Shown here: positions 23,501-32,400 of the stretch, piece after piece
How the letters are laid out: each line of letters opens with the position of its first letter
How positions within the stretch are numbered: position 1 is the first letter of the stretch
Translations under genes and position numbers: made by a program
Assembly: GCA_020086605.1 (NCBI GenBank)
Contig: JACBWW010000045.1
Span: 2,521,175 to 2,585,174, forward strand
Direction: 5' to 3'
Length of the DNA stretch: 64,000 nt
DNA from: Lanius collurio
Taxonomy: Eukaryota > Chordata > Aves > Passeriformes > Laniidae
Notes under the pieces: generated by a model
Database searches by the model: none
What the model was told of the DNA's origin: nothing
What the model saw: only the letters and a program-made list of their open reading frames with translations

Positions 23501-26500
23501 AGACCTCAAATTTCAGCTCATCCCATCCCACCCCTGCCATGGGCAGGGACACCTTCCACAGACCAGGCTGCTCCAAACCCATCCAACCTGTCCTGGAACA
23601 CTTGCAGGGATGGGAGTCCACAACCTGTTCACTCCTGAATCATTTCACTCCACTTTGGCAGAATCCAAGAGATTCTGGGCTCCTCCAGAGACTGGGAACA
23701 CAAACTTATCCCTTCATCTGACAAGAACAGTCCAAGTAGCTGAAGCTCTGATTTAAAGCTCCTTTGCAACTTGTCAATCCCTGTCACAACAACCAAGGGA
23801 AAACAACCCAACCCTGCAGGTTTCAGGTGACAGCAAACACAGAACAAATAAATGTGGTTTTCAGGCTGAGCAGCTCAGCACTTCCAGGGCTTTGCCCACT
23901 GTTTGCACTGAGGGCTCCATTTCACAAGGATCAGAAATTGTCTGGGGGAATCTTTCCTCAAGTTCTGCAGAGCTGAGGAACACAGAAGCCCAAAATGCAG
24001 CTGTGTGCAAAAAGAAACCACCTGGAGAACCCAAAACCTCACAGTTACAAGTTTCAAACATACTCAGAACACTCCTGATTTTCAACATTACTACAACATG
24101 AGTCCTGTTTCCACATTTGGCTTTAATTATTTCCCTTAAAAACGCATTAATTTAGAGATAAATCACATTGGAACTGGGAGTATCTCTGGTAATAACACGC
24201 AGGTCTGACCTGCTGTGGCTGAACAACATCCAGGAGTGGAAAATCCATGGGAGTGGAAAAGCAAAGCTGGGAGAGCCAGAGCCCTGCTCATTTCCCAGGC
24301 ACGTCACAGGAATCAGTGTTTGCATCACTACCACACTCTGCACTCTGCTCCAGCAGTGCTGCTTTGCTGGATTGTCAGGAGATCAGGGCTGGTAAAGAAA
24401 GGGGCACTGAAAACTCTGATGAATTTTTATATTAAAATAGAAAACCTGCAGCCAGTTGGGACTGTTCACATGACCCAGCTTCACCCTGCAAACAGGACTG
24501 ATGAAAAATAAACATGTGGATCCTGTTCATGGAGCTCAGACAGTCAATTCAGAGCTGTCCTTGTTACTAAAAGCGTCTTTTGCTGCTGGGAGTAGGATTA
24601 AAAAAATCCTGGAAACCAGATCAAACATTACCCAGTAACAGAGGTGACAGAGCCCACAAAAATAAAGAGAAATAGAAGGCGAGTTCAGTAGAAAAAATAG
24701 CTTTTCTCACAGCTAAAATCATCTATAAAACCCAAAAATATTATTAAAATTCCCCCCAAACAACCACACTGCAAGAAAGGATCAATAAATGTACCTGAGA
24801 TACGTAACCGGGAGGCACAAAAATCGGCGGCATGGAACCGTTTGGTGACATCATAGGGACATGTGCTGGACCTGGGGAGGACAAGGGGCCACTTTTTAAC
24901 AACCAAGGCTTTTCCCACCTGGAGACACCTTTTCCAAAGCTGGGAGCTCACCCTGGAGCCTGAAACATCAGCAATTGCATCCCATTCTCTGTTCGATTAT
25001 TGACTTTATCCCAACCACCACACTTAGGCCAACAGTGTCTTTTTAATTGCACAAAAATGTGTATAAATAATTTGTGACAGCTAAAAATCTGTAGTAATGC
25101 AGGCAAATGCAGATATTGGAGTAAAGATGATCTATGAACTTTAAAAAAAATATTTCAAATACATTATTTTTCCTGTTAAGCTCAAGGGAAGTATTCCTGT
25201 AGGGGATTTGATGAAAGCAGAATGGACACATTTTATATAATATCACATAAAATGGTGACAAATGCTCCAAAAATGGAAATACTGATAAATTCAACTTGAC
25301 TTACAGGAGATATTTTGCCCTGACTCGAATTTTCTGTCCTTTACCCAGAAGGTAAAAAGGAATTTGCAGGCAAGGAGTAGAGCAATGATTCCCCCACCTT
25401 ACAGCACAGGGAGGTCCCAGCACCCATGAAATTTGTTTAGATTATTGTAAATTAAATGCCATATAAATCATGTTTTAAGACCCTGGGAAGACACTTATTG
25501 AAGGATCACTGCAAACCCAGCTTTTGGAAATTAAAATCTGCAGGATGCAGGGAATCCTGGCAGCTTCCCAGTGCTGCCTCATTTGTGCTTGGACACAAAC
25601 TGAAAAATCTGATGCATTCCAGTGCATCTGACATCACAGAAAAAACCCAATGGAACAACTCTGGAACCAAAATATCTGGATTCAAGACTTCAGCTTCCCT
25701 TTACCTTGAATGCACTGAATGTGTCCATCTTCAGTTGTAATTGTAAATGTTTCACCTGGGTTTACCTGGACAAGAATCACCTGCAGGAAATAAAACAAAA
25801 AAGAGGCGTTGGGGGCTTTTTAAATTTTAGGAACTCTCTGTGGGGGAAACCCCTTCTCTTCTAGAGACAAACATCAACAGAGCTTTGGCAACCTGGGAGT
25901 AAAAAAGGAAGATGAGACACTGATGGGTAAAATGAGAGTTCTTCACACTTTTGACATAAAATCCTGGTACTTTTTCTCTGGTTACCACCAGAAGTTCGTC
26001 ACCTGATACACATGAAATAAGCGTCTAATTTCAAGTTTCACACTGCTTTTTCTGCTTTTACTGAGGCAATAAATGACCTGAGATTCACACTGCATTCCAG
26101 GCTCTTCCCACCAGCCCTGCCCTGCAGCTCCTCTAAGCCCAGGTGTGTTTTCCCTGTGTAAGGAATCCAACCCCAGTGACATCCTGCAGGTCCCTCTGGA
26201 CACAAATCCAAGTGGAGCTGTGCCAGGCTCACTCCTCTGGCAGTGCTGGGATCCCAAAGCATCCCCTCACCCTGCCCCAGCCTCAGGGGAATTTTGGCAG
26301 CTGCACTTTTATTGTAACATCTATGATATTACACAGCTAAGCCTTTAATAAAAGGAGGGTTTGGCCAGGTAAGAACTGTAAGTACACCATTAAAATTCCA
26401 CCCTGGTCACAGCTGGCACTGCTGTAAAAATGGAAATAAAATGTATTTGTTCAAGTAGCTGTGAAAATCAGTATAGTTTTTCTTTCATTCATTTTTTTTG

Positions 26501-28982
26501 CACTATTCATGGAGTGACAGTTGTAGCAGGTAGATGGGACCTAAAGGAATCATTTAATTCCTGGTAAAATGAGCTACACATGACATTAACAAATGAATCT
26601 GTTCTGTGCTGCCACATTTTCAGTGATGGAGCTCCCTGAACCCCCCAGGCACCACAGTTTCACTTTTCTCAGCACTACACACTCCAAGGATAAACTGGTA
26701 AATTCTACTTAACACTGGTTTTGCAGCTTTTGCATATTCTGGTATATTAATCTTTGATTTTATTTTTCATAACCTCCCTTGTAGGGGAGAGCTGGTGCTC
26801 CTTGTACAGGGGAGTTTTACTTTGTGTGGATGAATTATTTCTGGATATAAGCAAGCCACCAAAATGCCTGAAAAGTCCATTTAGGCACTCAGTAATATTT
26901 ATGATGGTTCTTAGAGGAGAGATGACAGAGAATGCCTTTAAAAGTGGCATAATTTGCATTAATAATGGAATTTATGCAGATTTGTCACTTCAGAATACAA
27001 GTAAATGTATGAGTTTAACGCTAACGAATTTCTTGGGGTAAAGAGAGAAGTGGTGCTAATTGTTTGATAATAATGGGCTGGGGATTTGCCAGAGCACAAG
27101 GTACAGGAAAAAGATTTGCTAGGGACCCATGGGCAGGGATTGACCCCAGGAAAAGGCTCATCTTTGAGGGCAAAACACAGAGGCAAGAAAGGGATCCTCT
27201 GAGAGATTCAGAGCCTCTGAGGGTGTCACATCTTCAGAAAATGCTTCAATTAAGTCCAGCTCTCAGAATCAGCTCAGGAGAGGGAAGGATCCCAATGAGT
27301 GGTGCAATCACAGGGCTGCAGCAGTTGGGAGCCTGGAATTCCAGGAATGCAAAGGCAACGTCTTAGAGCAATGAGTCACTGTAATTAATGAAGCAAATGC
27401 AGCCCCAGCCACCTTCCAACAAGGAAAATTTCCAGGAAGCTGCAGCTTTGCTAAGGAGTGGATCTGAGCCAAGAGAGACACGGGGAGTGCTGAGCCCAGG
27501 AGCTGCCAACGCCTCCAGGTGTCCCAGCACCACTGCAGGGCTGGTGGCACCAGCACAGCCAAAGCTGTTGCCAAGCCACTGCTGGCTTTATCCCTTATTC
27601 ACACTCATTTTTGGAACCAGAAACCTCTGCAGAAAACTTCCAACTTCAGCTTAAAGTGAAACGAAGCTAATGGATTAACTGCAATGGGCCAAACACACAA
27701 GTGTGATTTCTGCAAACAAATCACTGTACAATAATTAAGGATTAGCCCTGTCCTCCATAACACTGGCAGTGAAACAATTAAAAATCTTCTGCATTAATAA
27801 AGATTCTAAGTCAAGACTCTCTTTAAAAGATTCTATTTAAGCTTCAAATGTGTCTCCACGACACAACACTTTTGTTCTTATTTTTTTTAATCTCACCTGA
27901 CTGCAAAGTCTCCTCTAGGTTCTAAAAATGACTGTCACCTCCATGTCCCACACACAGAGCTCTGAGGATAGGGGCCAATTAAATCTACTTGATCTCTTTT
28001 CCTCATGAAACCTGAACCACCTGAGTCACCTCCCAGCTGGCAGGGCTGAAATTTCACCTTCTCATGCCAGAACTTCAGAAACATCTCGAGACTCTGCTCA
28101 TTTCCAGACACCATTGCTGTACTTCCATCTGCAGAGTCTGAGGCAGAAAGGGAAAAGGACTTTTTCTTTAATAAAGTCCATTTTTCCAAGCATACAATCG
28201 AAACAACACAGATTTATCCTTCTTATCTGCAACAATGACAAACTGAAGGAGATCTCATTTAAACTTTTGCATTTATGGCCTATCAGACCTCAAAGGATGG
28301 GAAGAGCTCCCAGTATTTGTAGTACAAAGCATTCAGCTCTTAACACTAAATTCACATTTACTGACCATTTACACATACTTGGGCTTCAAAATTGTTCTGC
28401 TGCCACTTTTACCTGCATTTCTAATACTACCAGGGGCTTCTGAAGGGTTGTGTTCAACAAAGCTCTGAAGTTTCAACTACATCCACTCAGGTTTCACCAC
28501 TGCCCCGTAATTATTAATGACGACACTTAAAACCAGGAAGCCAAGGTCTTTCCTTTCATTTTCCTGTAATAGATTTCCTCTGCAATCCCTTGCTAATCTT
28601 TATTCATTATTTCACAGGAGTTTCGAAACCTTTATTAACCCCCTAATTCTTCCTTTGATTTTTAGAGTTTGCAGCTCCATTTTAAAGCCCTCCTTTCACA
28701 CCTGTCCCCTGCCTTGGAGCTGAATGATTTTTTTCCTCTCTCCATTTGAACTTCTGTTTAACTCCTGACATCAGTGCCCAGAACCACATCCTTTCCCAGT
28801 TTTGCAGATCAGGGGCAGAGCTGCCTGGTTTTTGTGGTGCCACGATGCCAGTTGTCCCCAGTGCTCCCAGTTCAGGGCTCACTTGCCTGCTGGATGCTGT
28901 CCCCGTTGACCATGTGAGGTAGAAGTGGCACTTCATTCAGCAGAGGTGTAGCTTCCAGGGGGGGCGGCTGGTCAGCCATCAT
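8251..28982 (-). CDS. FNDC3C1: FNDC3-family protein, probably FNDC3C: nine FN3 domains and a C-terminal membrane anchor
   Basis: Twenty-five coding exon pieces run on the minus strand: 28887-28982, 25705-25780, 24795-24871, 23165-23244 (cut by a gap), 21713-21985, 20773-20828, 19561-19715, 19243-19302, 18054-18192, 17195-17248, 16392-16513, 16127-16301, 15620-15706, 15164-15302, 14602-14670, 14179-14297, 13971-14076, 13242-13417, 12627-12740, 11965-12114, 11344-11624, 10677-10889, 9970-10136, 9164-9285 and 8251-8568. All phases match. The visible coding length is about 1140 residues against about 1200 for FNDC3A/B; the shortfall is the proline-rich part inside the assembly gap. Order: a conserved N-terminus (VILVQVNPGETFTI), a VPMMSPNGS block, a basic KKRLKDRQ segment, nine FN3 domains and a hydrophobic tail ending QYFVIK. 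FNDC3A/B are tail-anchored proteins of ER/vesicle membranes; the molecular role is poorly known. The N-terminus (PPLEATPLLNEV, PHMVNGD) looks closer to FNDC3B, and domains 7-9 resemble both. The paralogue call rests on flanking CYSLTR1 and TAF9B. Confidence 0.88.
8995..9125 (-). mobile_element. CR1 LINE fragment
   Basis: Intronic. The plus strand reads ATGGAATCACAG then GGTTGGAAGGGACCTTAAAG, the reverse complement of the CR1 3' end, so it is in sense with FNDC3C. Confidence 0.85.
9164..9285 (-). CDS. FNDC3C1: FNDC3C exon (FN3-9)
   Basis: Bordered by TTTCCAG and GTACCT. It encodes APKAIQLEENTFEITWEP, LQPMKGDSIVYILQL and REFDQ. The LQPMKGD motif is diagnostic of the FNDC3 family. Confidence 0.92.
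9970..10136 (-). CDS. FNDC3C1: FNDC3C exon (FN3-8)
   Basis: Bordered by CCCCCAG and GTGAGC. It encodes FVTVYNGPCHTYKVQRLSES, an FN3 strand FRIQAYNDAGEGAFSE and FTTTKSPPAPLK. GPCHTYKVQRL is shared with FNDC3A. Confidence 0.93.
10677..10889 (-). CDS. FNDC3C1: FNDC3C exon (end FN3-7, start FN3-8)
   Basis: Bordered by TTCCCAG and GTGAGA. It encodes IRIQAINSFGVGPFSH, the linker KTKPLPPDPPHLECVVF and LKLKWGEG. PLPPDPPxLEC is a family hallmark. Confidence 0.93.
11344..11624 (-). CDS. FNDC3C1: FNDC3C exon (end FN3-6, most of FN3-7)
   Basis: The second longest visible internal-type exon at 281 bp. Bordered by CTTTCAG and GTAAGA. It encodes AVNVAGVGLFGDTGVVSTPP, FSTCLAIQWEEPCCHGAEI and LENLLPDTLYR. 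Confidence 0.93.
11965..12114 (-). CDS. FNDC3C1: FNDC3C exon (FN3-6)
   Basis: Bordered by CCCACAG and GTAGGA, phase 0 at both ends. It encodes CNGAEITEYRLDWGQVEGSM and LTPATTYYCRVQ. Confidence 0.93.
12206..12300 (-). mobile_element. Decayed CR1 LINE fragment
   Basis: Reads GAAAAGGCTGGAAAAGACCCCCCAAGATCACCAAATCCAACC on the plus strand, a degraded reverse complement of a CR1 3' end, in an FNDC3C intron. Confidence 0.7.
12627..12740 (-). CDS. FNDC3C1: FNDC3C exon (FN3-5 to FN3-6 junction)
   Basis: Bordered by CCTACAG and GTAGGT. It encodes FGPHSEKAELCTAPGPPEQ and ITCKSATCAVVSWE. CKSATCAxVxWE parallels FNDC3A. Confidence 0.93.
13242..13417 (-). CDS. FNDC3C1: FNDC3C exon (FN3-5)
   Basis: Bordered by TTCCCAG and GTAACC. 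It encodes GGSEITEYLLEMASSEQEE, YQGPAAEFGVTNLLPGRTY and a closing strand RAGNRVG. Confidence 0.92.
13971..14076 (-). CDS. FNDC3C1: FNDC3C exon (FN3-4 to FN3-5 junction)
   Basis: Bordered by CTGGCAG and GTAAGC. It encodes ASDVTTVTTAAVPPGPCPAP, a linker rich in proline, then GKAKPKEITLQW. Confidence 0.9.
14179..14297 (-). CDS. FNDC3C1: FNDC3C exon (FN3-4)
   Basis: Bordered by CCCTCAG and GTGAGC. It encodes WEPIYSGAQREHVCDHLRPG and YRLRVSCASNGGESQ, matching the FNDC3A fourth domain (YSGATREHLCD). Confidence 0.93.
14478..14580 (-). mobile_element. CR1 LINE fragment
   Basis: Intronic, plus strand TTAGGTTGGAAAACATCTCCAAAATCCAAGTC. This is a CR1 3' end in reverse complement. Confidence 0.75.
14602..14670 (-). 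CDS. FNDC3C1: FNDC3C exon (FN3-4)
   Basis: Bordered by CTTTCAG and GTAAGG, 69 bp. It encodes PPKDNGGSDISKYFLEISEA. PPKDNGG is a conserved FNDC3 motif. Confidence 0.92.
15164..15302 (-). CDS. FNDC3C1: FNDC3C exon (FN3-3 to FN3-4 junction)
   Basis: Bordered by CCAACAG and GTAGGT. It encodes LFAYNSEGKSSPSEVVEHST, then PDRPGAPSKPVVKGKIHPHS and VTW. Confidence 0.93.
15620..15706 (-). CDS. FNDC3C1: FNDC3C exon (FN3-3)
   Basis: Bordered by TTCCCAG and GTTTGT. It encodes GYGFQPQYNGDELSCTLRNL and RRSTSYKFR. The donor is non-canonical after GT but gives the right phase. Confidence 0.9.
15808..16047. repeat. ~32-bp intronic minisatellite
   Basis: About seven to eight degenerate units of the form CCATGAATCCCATGCAATGTTTTCTCTCTG, 30-34 bp each, filling most of the intron between the FNDC3C exons at 15620-15706 and 16127-16301. 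Confidence 0.93.
16127..16301 (-). CDS. FNDC3C1: FNDC3C exon (FN3-2 to FN3-3 junction)
   Basis: Bordered by CTCCCCAG and GTAAGT. It encodes SGFSETVTFGTAGVVPPAPA, EAGVTWMALAWSPPAG and a strand LTYSLDVEEEGS. Confidence 0.92.
16392..16513 (-). CDS. FNDC3C1: FNDC3C exon (FN3-2)
   Basis: Bordered by TTTCCAG and GTAACC. It encodes GPFKECYYGHLKQYKLTRL and LRLAAKNDIGM. RLAAxNDIG is shared with FNDC3B. Confidence 0.92.
16585..16682 (-). mobile_element. CR1 LINE fragment
   Basis: The plus strand reads TTTGGGTTGGGAGGGACCTCATTG and CCATGGGCAGGGACACCTCCCATGAG, a CR1 3' end in reverse complement, intronic. Confidence 0.8.
17195..17248 (-). CDS. FNDC3C1: FNDC3C exon (FN3-2)
   Basis: The 54-bp exon between TTTTCAG and GTAAGA encodes SSNDNGSKITNFLLEWDE, a signature strand of the family. 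Confidence 0.93.
18054..18192 (-). CDS. FNDC3C1: FNDC3C exon (FN3-1 to FN3-2 junction)
   Basis: Bordered by TGTTTAG and GTAAGA. It encodes SIKETISELVSFTTESCEPD and PKLINRTKNSLSLQWK. Confidence 0.92.
19243..19302 (-). CDS. FNDC3C1: FNDC3C exon (FN3-1)
   Basis: The 60-bp exon between TTCACAG and GTATGC encodes GEELTITLPDLRPATDYHA. Confidence 0.93.
19561..19715 (-). CDS. FNDC3C1: FNDC3C exon (start of FN3-1)
   Basis: Bordered by TTAATAG and GTAAGT. It encodes VSDIQARSAVLSWNLPVSS and ISNSGKNGKFKSVYV. SDIQARxxVLSW matches FNDC3A/B. Confidence 0.93.
20773..20828 (-). CDS. FNDC3C1: FNDC3C small linker exon
   Basis: The 56-bp exon between ATTGCAG and GTAAGT encodes ESDTESKKCDTHLSIGKPV. It links the basic region to FN3-1, and the final KPV is conserved. 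Confidence 0.85.
21713..21985 (-). CDS. FNDC3C1: FNDC3C basic-region exon
   Basis: The 273-bp exon between TTCTGCAG and GTAGGT encodes RTNFIQRDERSLK, then KKRLKDRQ, KLNSPPSSPHK and a lysine/glutamine-rich tail. KKLKDRQ and SPPSSPxK occur at the same place in FNDC3A. Low-complexity and probably disordered. Confidence 0.9.
22773..23164. other. Assembly gap (392 N)
   Basis: Undetermined bases. They cut the FNDC3C exon starting at 23244 and probably contain the rest of its proline-rich region. The true length is unknown. Confidence 0.99.
23165..23244 (-). CDS. FNDC3C1: FNDC3C exon, cut by gap
   Basis: The acceptor CCGGCAG is followed by VVEENGVRRVVVVPHSGEF and HPSMHPP, then Ns. xNGVRRVVVVP is a family hallmark; the proline-rich part should follow in the gap. 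Confidence 0.9.
23466..23670 (-). mobile_element. CR1 LINE fragment
   Basis: The plus strand reads ACAGAATCCCAGGATGGTTTGGG, CATGGGCAGGGACACC and CCAGGCTGCTCCAAACCC, a CR1 3' part in reverse complement, in an FNDC3C intron. Confidence 0.88.
24795..24871 (-). CDS. FNDC3C1: FNDC3C exon, N-terminal conserved block
   Basis: Bordered by TCCCCAG and GTACAT. It encodes GPAHVPMMSPNGSMPPIFVP and PGYVSQ, nearly the FNDC3A/B sequence. The function of this block is unknown. Confidence 0.94.
25705..25780 (-). CDS. FNDC3C1: FNDC3C exon, N-terminal conserved block
   Basis: Bordered by CCTGCAG and GTAAAG. It encodes VILVQVNPGETFTI and DGHIQCIQ, shared with both FNDC3A and FNDC3B. Confidence 0.94.
28887..28982 (-). 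CDS. FNDC3C1: FNDC3C first coding exon
   Basis: Starts with tandem ATGs (28980-28982 and 28977-28979) and encodes MMADQPPPLEATPLLNEV then PHMVNGDSIQQ, 32 codons. The likely acceptor is GAGCAG, about 31 bp upstream of the first ATG. The donor is CAG|GCAAGT, a GC rather than GT donor; the next exon joins in frame at VILVQ. Confidence 0.88.
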
Positions 28983-30289
28983 TTCTTGGGATCGTTCATG
29001 GACACCTGCTCACCTCAACCACCTGCTCCAAGAAAACACAGGGATAAGGTCAGATCCGGCTCTCCCTCCCTTAAATCATTCCCTGTTTGTCTGACAAACT
29101 TGGCTTGTGGGGCCCTGCCAACTCAGAATATTCCCAGTGCACCCAAGTAGTCCAATATGATCCTGTTTTTCACTTCTAACTCCTTTCATGGAAGCAATAA
29201 ATATCCTTCTCCCCACATTCTCCCCTTTAATCATCAGGAATATTCAGCTTGCCATGCTGTGAGTGCTGAAATTGGTACCTCAGCACAGCAATTACACACT
29301 AGAGGAATTTACATTTATACAGCAATTTATTCCTAAATTTGCACATCAAATTCCTAAACTGCTTCCACTCCAGACCCCAAGCTTTAGGCTAAATGATGCA
29401 CATACCAAATTTACATTTAGTGATGACCAAAAAAAAAACCAACCCAAACCATGCAATTTCTCCAATACAGAATTATCATGGTGAAAACAAAAGGCAACAC
29501 AAAACCCCGCTCTATCCCCAAATCTTTGACTGAGCACCAGGGAGAAATGTGAATGGAAATGTGCTCCAGAGCTGTGGGCTTCCAGGGAATAATCTGTAAT
29601 TAGAGCAAGTCAAAATACACATGACACAAATTAATTATAGTCATTAGAGCAAGTCAAGCTACAAGCTCCAAATGGTAGGGAATTTTCAGTGTACAGTTAA
29701 TCCAGCAACCATAAAAAGCACAAGATAACAGGATACAGGAAATGCTGACACTTCCGTCTCCTTTCCCATTACCTCCCATAAACCAGAAGGCAAAATGTGG
29801 TTAGGAGAGGCCAATTCCTTAAAAATAAAAAGCAAACCATGAAACACCCCCCTAAATCTGTGCATGAACCAAGTCAGGCTGTTTAAAAATGTCAAATTCT
29901 TGTTGAGTTCTCCACAAGCAGTACAGAAAGGACAGTGTCTGGGGAAGAAAAAAGAGGAAAACTGCTTAATTCTGTACATGTAGGTCTTAATTTCCAGCAG
30001 ATTAGAAATAGTAGGAGAAAAAGAATTAATATAATTTCTTCTGGTTTTAACTCATTTTGTACAGAAAAAGCAGTAAGAAAGCTGAGATTACATATTTTTC
30101 CTGTGTTATCAAGTCAAGGCAAAGGAGCTGGTGGAATCCACTGATAAAACCCTCATTCCTTCTTTGCAAAAGCATCTCGAAATCAGAGATACAATCACAC
30201 AGACAGCAAACTCAAGACTTCCTCAAACCAGCTCCTTTCACAAGGAAATTGTTTTCCAGAGCTGCTCCAGTAACAATTTTAAAAAGCCA

Positions 30290-30345
30290 AACATCGCTGC
30301 AAGGTGCAAGGGCTGGACAGGACCTCAAAGATCAAATCAGCACCA
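30290..30345 (-). mobile_element. Possible decayed CR1 fragment
   Basis: Plus strand GGGCTGGACAGGACCTCAAAGATCAAATCAGCACC resembles a degraded CR1 3' end in reverse complement. Very short. Confidence 0.4.
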
Positions 30346-31756
30346 GGTTTGGCCTAAATACACTTCATAAATACACTGAACTGCCTTAGCATGGTATTTG
30401 TTTCCTGAATAAAATAATCTCCTTTTTGTCAGGTTTGGAATTGCCTCTGCCAAGGACACAAAATTCCACTTAAAAATCCCTGCCTGGAACAGTAAAATTC
30501 AGGCAAAGGTTTCTTCCTCTACACCTCTCCCATTTTCTGAGGTTGGATCTAAGCCTCAAGGACCATAACAGGAATTCACTATACACAGGCAAAATGAAAA
30601 TTCTTTATTTTATATATGCATATGAATTTCCTGACTCTCTGAATCTCAAAGAAAACAGAAATTAGTACTTAAAATAAAGGGGAAACCCCTTTACCAAAAG
30701 GCAACTCCATCTGCATTGAAATTCAACCACCCCAAATAAGCAGCTGCAGAAAAAGGTGTTCTGAAACAGGGCCCAAAGGCACCTGCAACTTTAAATAAAC
30801 GTTCAGAGTTTCTGTGCTCATGCTCTGCAACTTCAAATAAAGGCTCAGAGTTTCTCTGCTCATCCCCTGCCTTGGCTGAATTTAATTCTCTCTTTAGGGC
30901 AAATTGTAGAGCAGAACCCCAACATTCCCGTGGTTTTTAGAAGCCTTCATCTCCTGCCTAATGACACAGGGAGGGTTTAATTTACATGGACAACTCCACG
31001 CAGTTTCTGCTTGCTTAGTGCTGTAACTTCATTTTCCAGAGGAAGAATTTAGTATTTGGAGTACCAGGAAACAACTGGTTTTAAACTGTTAATGATAACT
31101 CCAAAAATAGCCAATTTTGTGTCTTAGCAGCAATGGACATATGGTCAGAGAAAATAGAAGTACTGACAGAAACAAAACCTTCTAAAGAGGTTTTTGGGCA
31201 GTTTCACCTGGCTCAGAACGTTGATATTTTCCTGTGCAGCTGGGCTGGGGTGGCTGCAAGTGGCAGAACACTGAGGACAAAGAGGGATGTCCTGACAGAT
31301 TAGAAAAAACAAGTTATTTTGGGTTTTAAGCACTGCTTCATTCCTTGAGAACACTGATAAGAGCAGCAAAAACACCCTGCCCTCCAAGGGAACACAGGCA
31401 ATGAATGTGGGACTCAACCCCTCCCCACTTCAACAGGTAAAACTTTTCCAGGGAAATGAATTCCCAGGTTCACCTCCTCAAAGTGTCCATTTCACTCGAG
31501 GAAGTAGGTGGTATTTGGGTAAATAAAAAGAGAATTCCTGAAAAGTTATTACATACTCAGCACAATTTCCTGCAAAACAAAACAAGGACAGAGCTCTCTC
31601 TTGAAAAGCCATTTCCCAACACCCTCCCACGGCTGGCCTGGAGCAAGAATCCAGACCTGCTCAGCCCTCCCTGCAGGGCAAGGGAAAGGTGGAGGACAAT
31701 CACCACAGGGGCAGAGGGGAGATCCCGAACCCACCTTCATCCACACTCCCAGTCAG

Positions 31757-32400
31757 GGCATCACGGAATCCCAGGACGGTTTGGGTTGGAAGGGACCTTC
31801 AATGTCCTCCAGCTCCACCCCCTGCCAGGGGCAGGGACACCTCCCACTGTCCAGGCTGCTCCAAGCCCCGTCCAACCTGGCCTTGGGCACTGCCAGGGAT
31901 CCAGGGGCAGCCACAGCTGCTCTGGGCACCCTGTGCCAGGGCCCAACCACCTTCACAGGGAAGAATTCCTTTCCAATATCCCATCTATCCCTGCCCTCTG
32001 CCAGTGGGAAGCCATTCCCTGTGTCCTGTCCCTCCATCCCTTGTCCCAAGTCCCTCTCCAGTTCTCCTGGAGCCCTTCAGGCCCTGGAAGGGGCTCTGAG
32101 GTCTCCGTGGTGCCTTCTCTGCTCCAGGTGAGCACCCCCAGCTCTCCCAGCCTGGCTCCAGAGCAGAGGAGCTCCAGCCCTCGGAGCAGCTCTGTGGCTT
32201 CCTCTGGACTTTCTCCAGCAGCTCCAGGTCCTTCCTGTACTGGGAGCCCAGGGCTGGAGGCAGCTGTGCAGAGGGCAGAACTCCCCCTTCCTCCTGCCCA
32301 TGCTGGGAACAAGCCCTGGAATCTGGGGGTCCTGAGGGCCAGAGCATGGCCAGCCTCTCCTCCACCAACACTCCTGAGTTCCCAAGTTTCACATCATCCC
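31757..32400 (-). mobile_element. CR1 LINE fragment, about 640 bp
   Basis: The longest CR1 piece here. The plus strand runs from ACGGAATCCCAGGACGGTTTGGG through CCAGGCTGCTCCAAGCCC, CCTGGAGCCCTTCAGGCCC and GCTGGAGGCAGCTGTGC. It closely resembles the copy at 63102-63515, so both are probably one subfamily. It produces spurious long open frames on both strands. Confidence 0.93.

Noticed and set aside
22752..23621. Long frames across the N gap
   Set aside because: They exist only because undetermined codons are not stops.
8251..28982. FNDC3A as the identity of the FN3 gene
   Set aside because: Similarity alone would allow it, but FNDC3A is next to CYSLTR2. The neighbours here are CYSLTR1 and a TAF9 gene, and the N-terminus is closer to FNDC3B.
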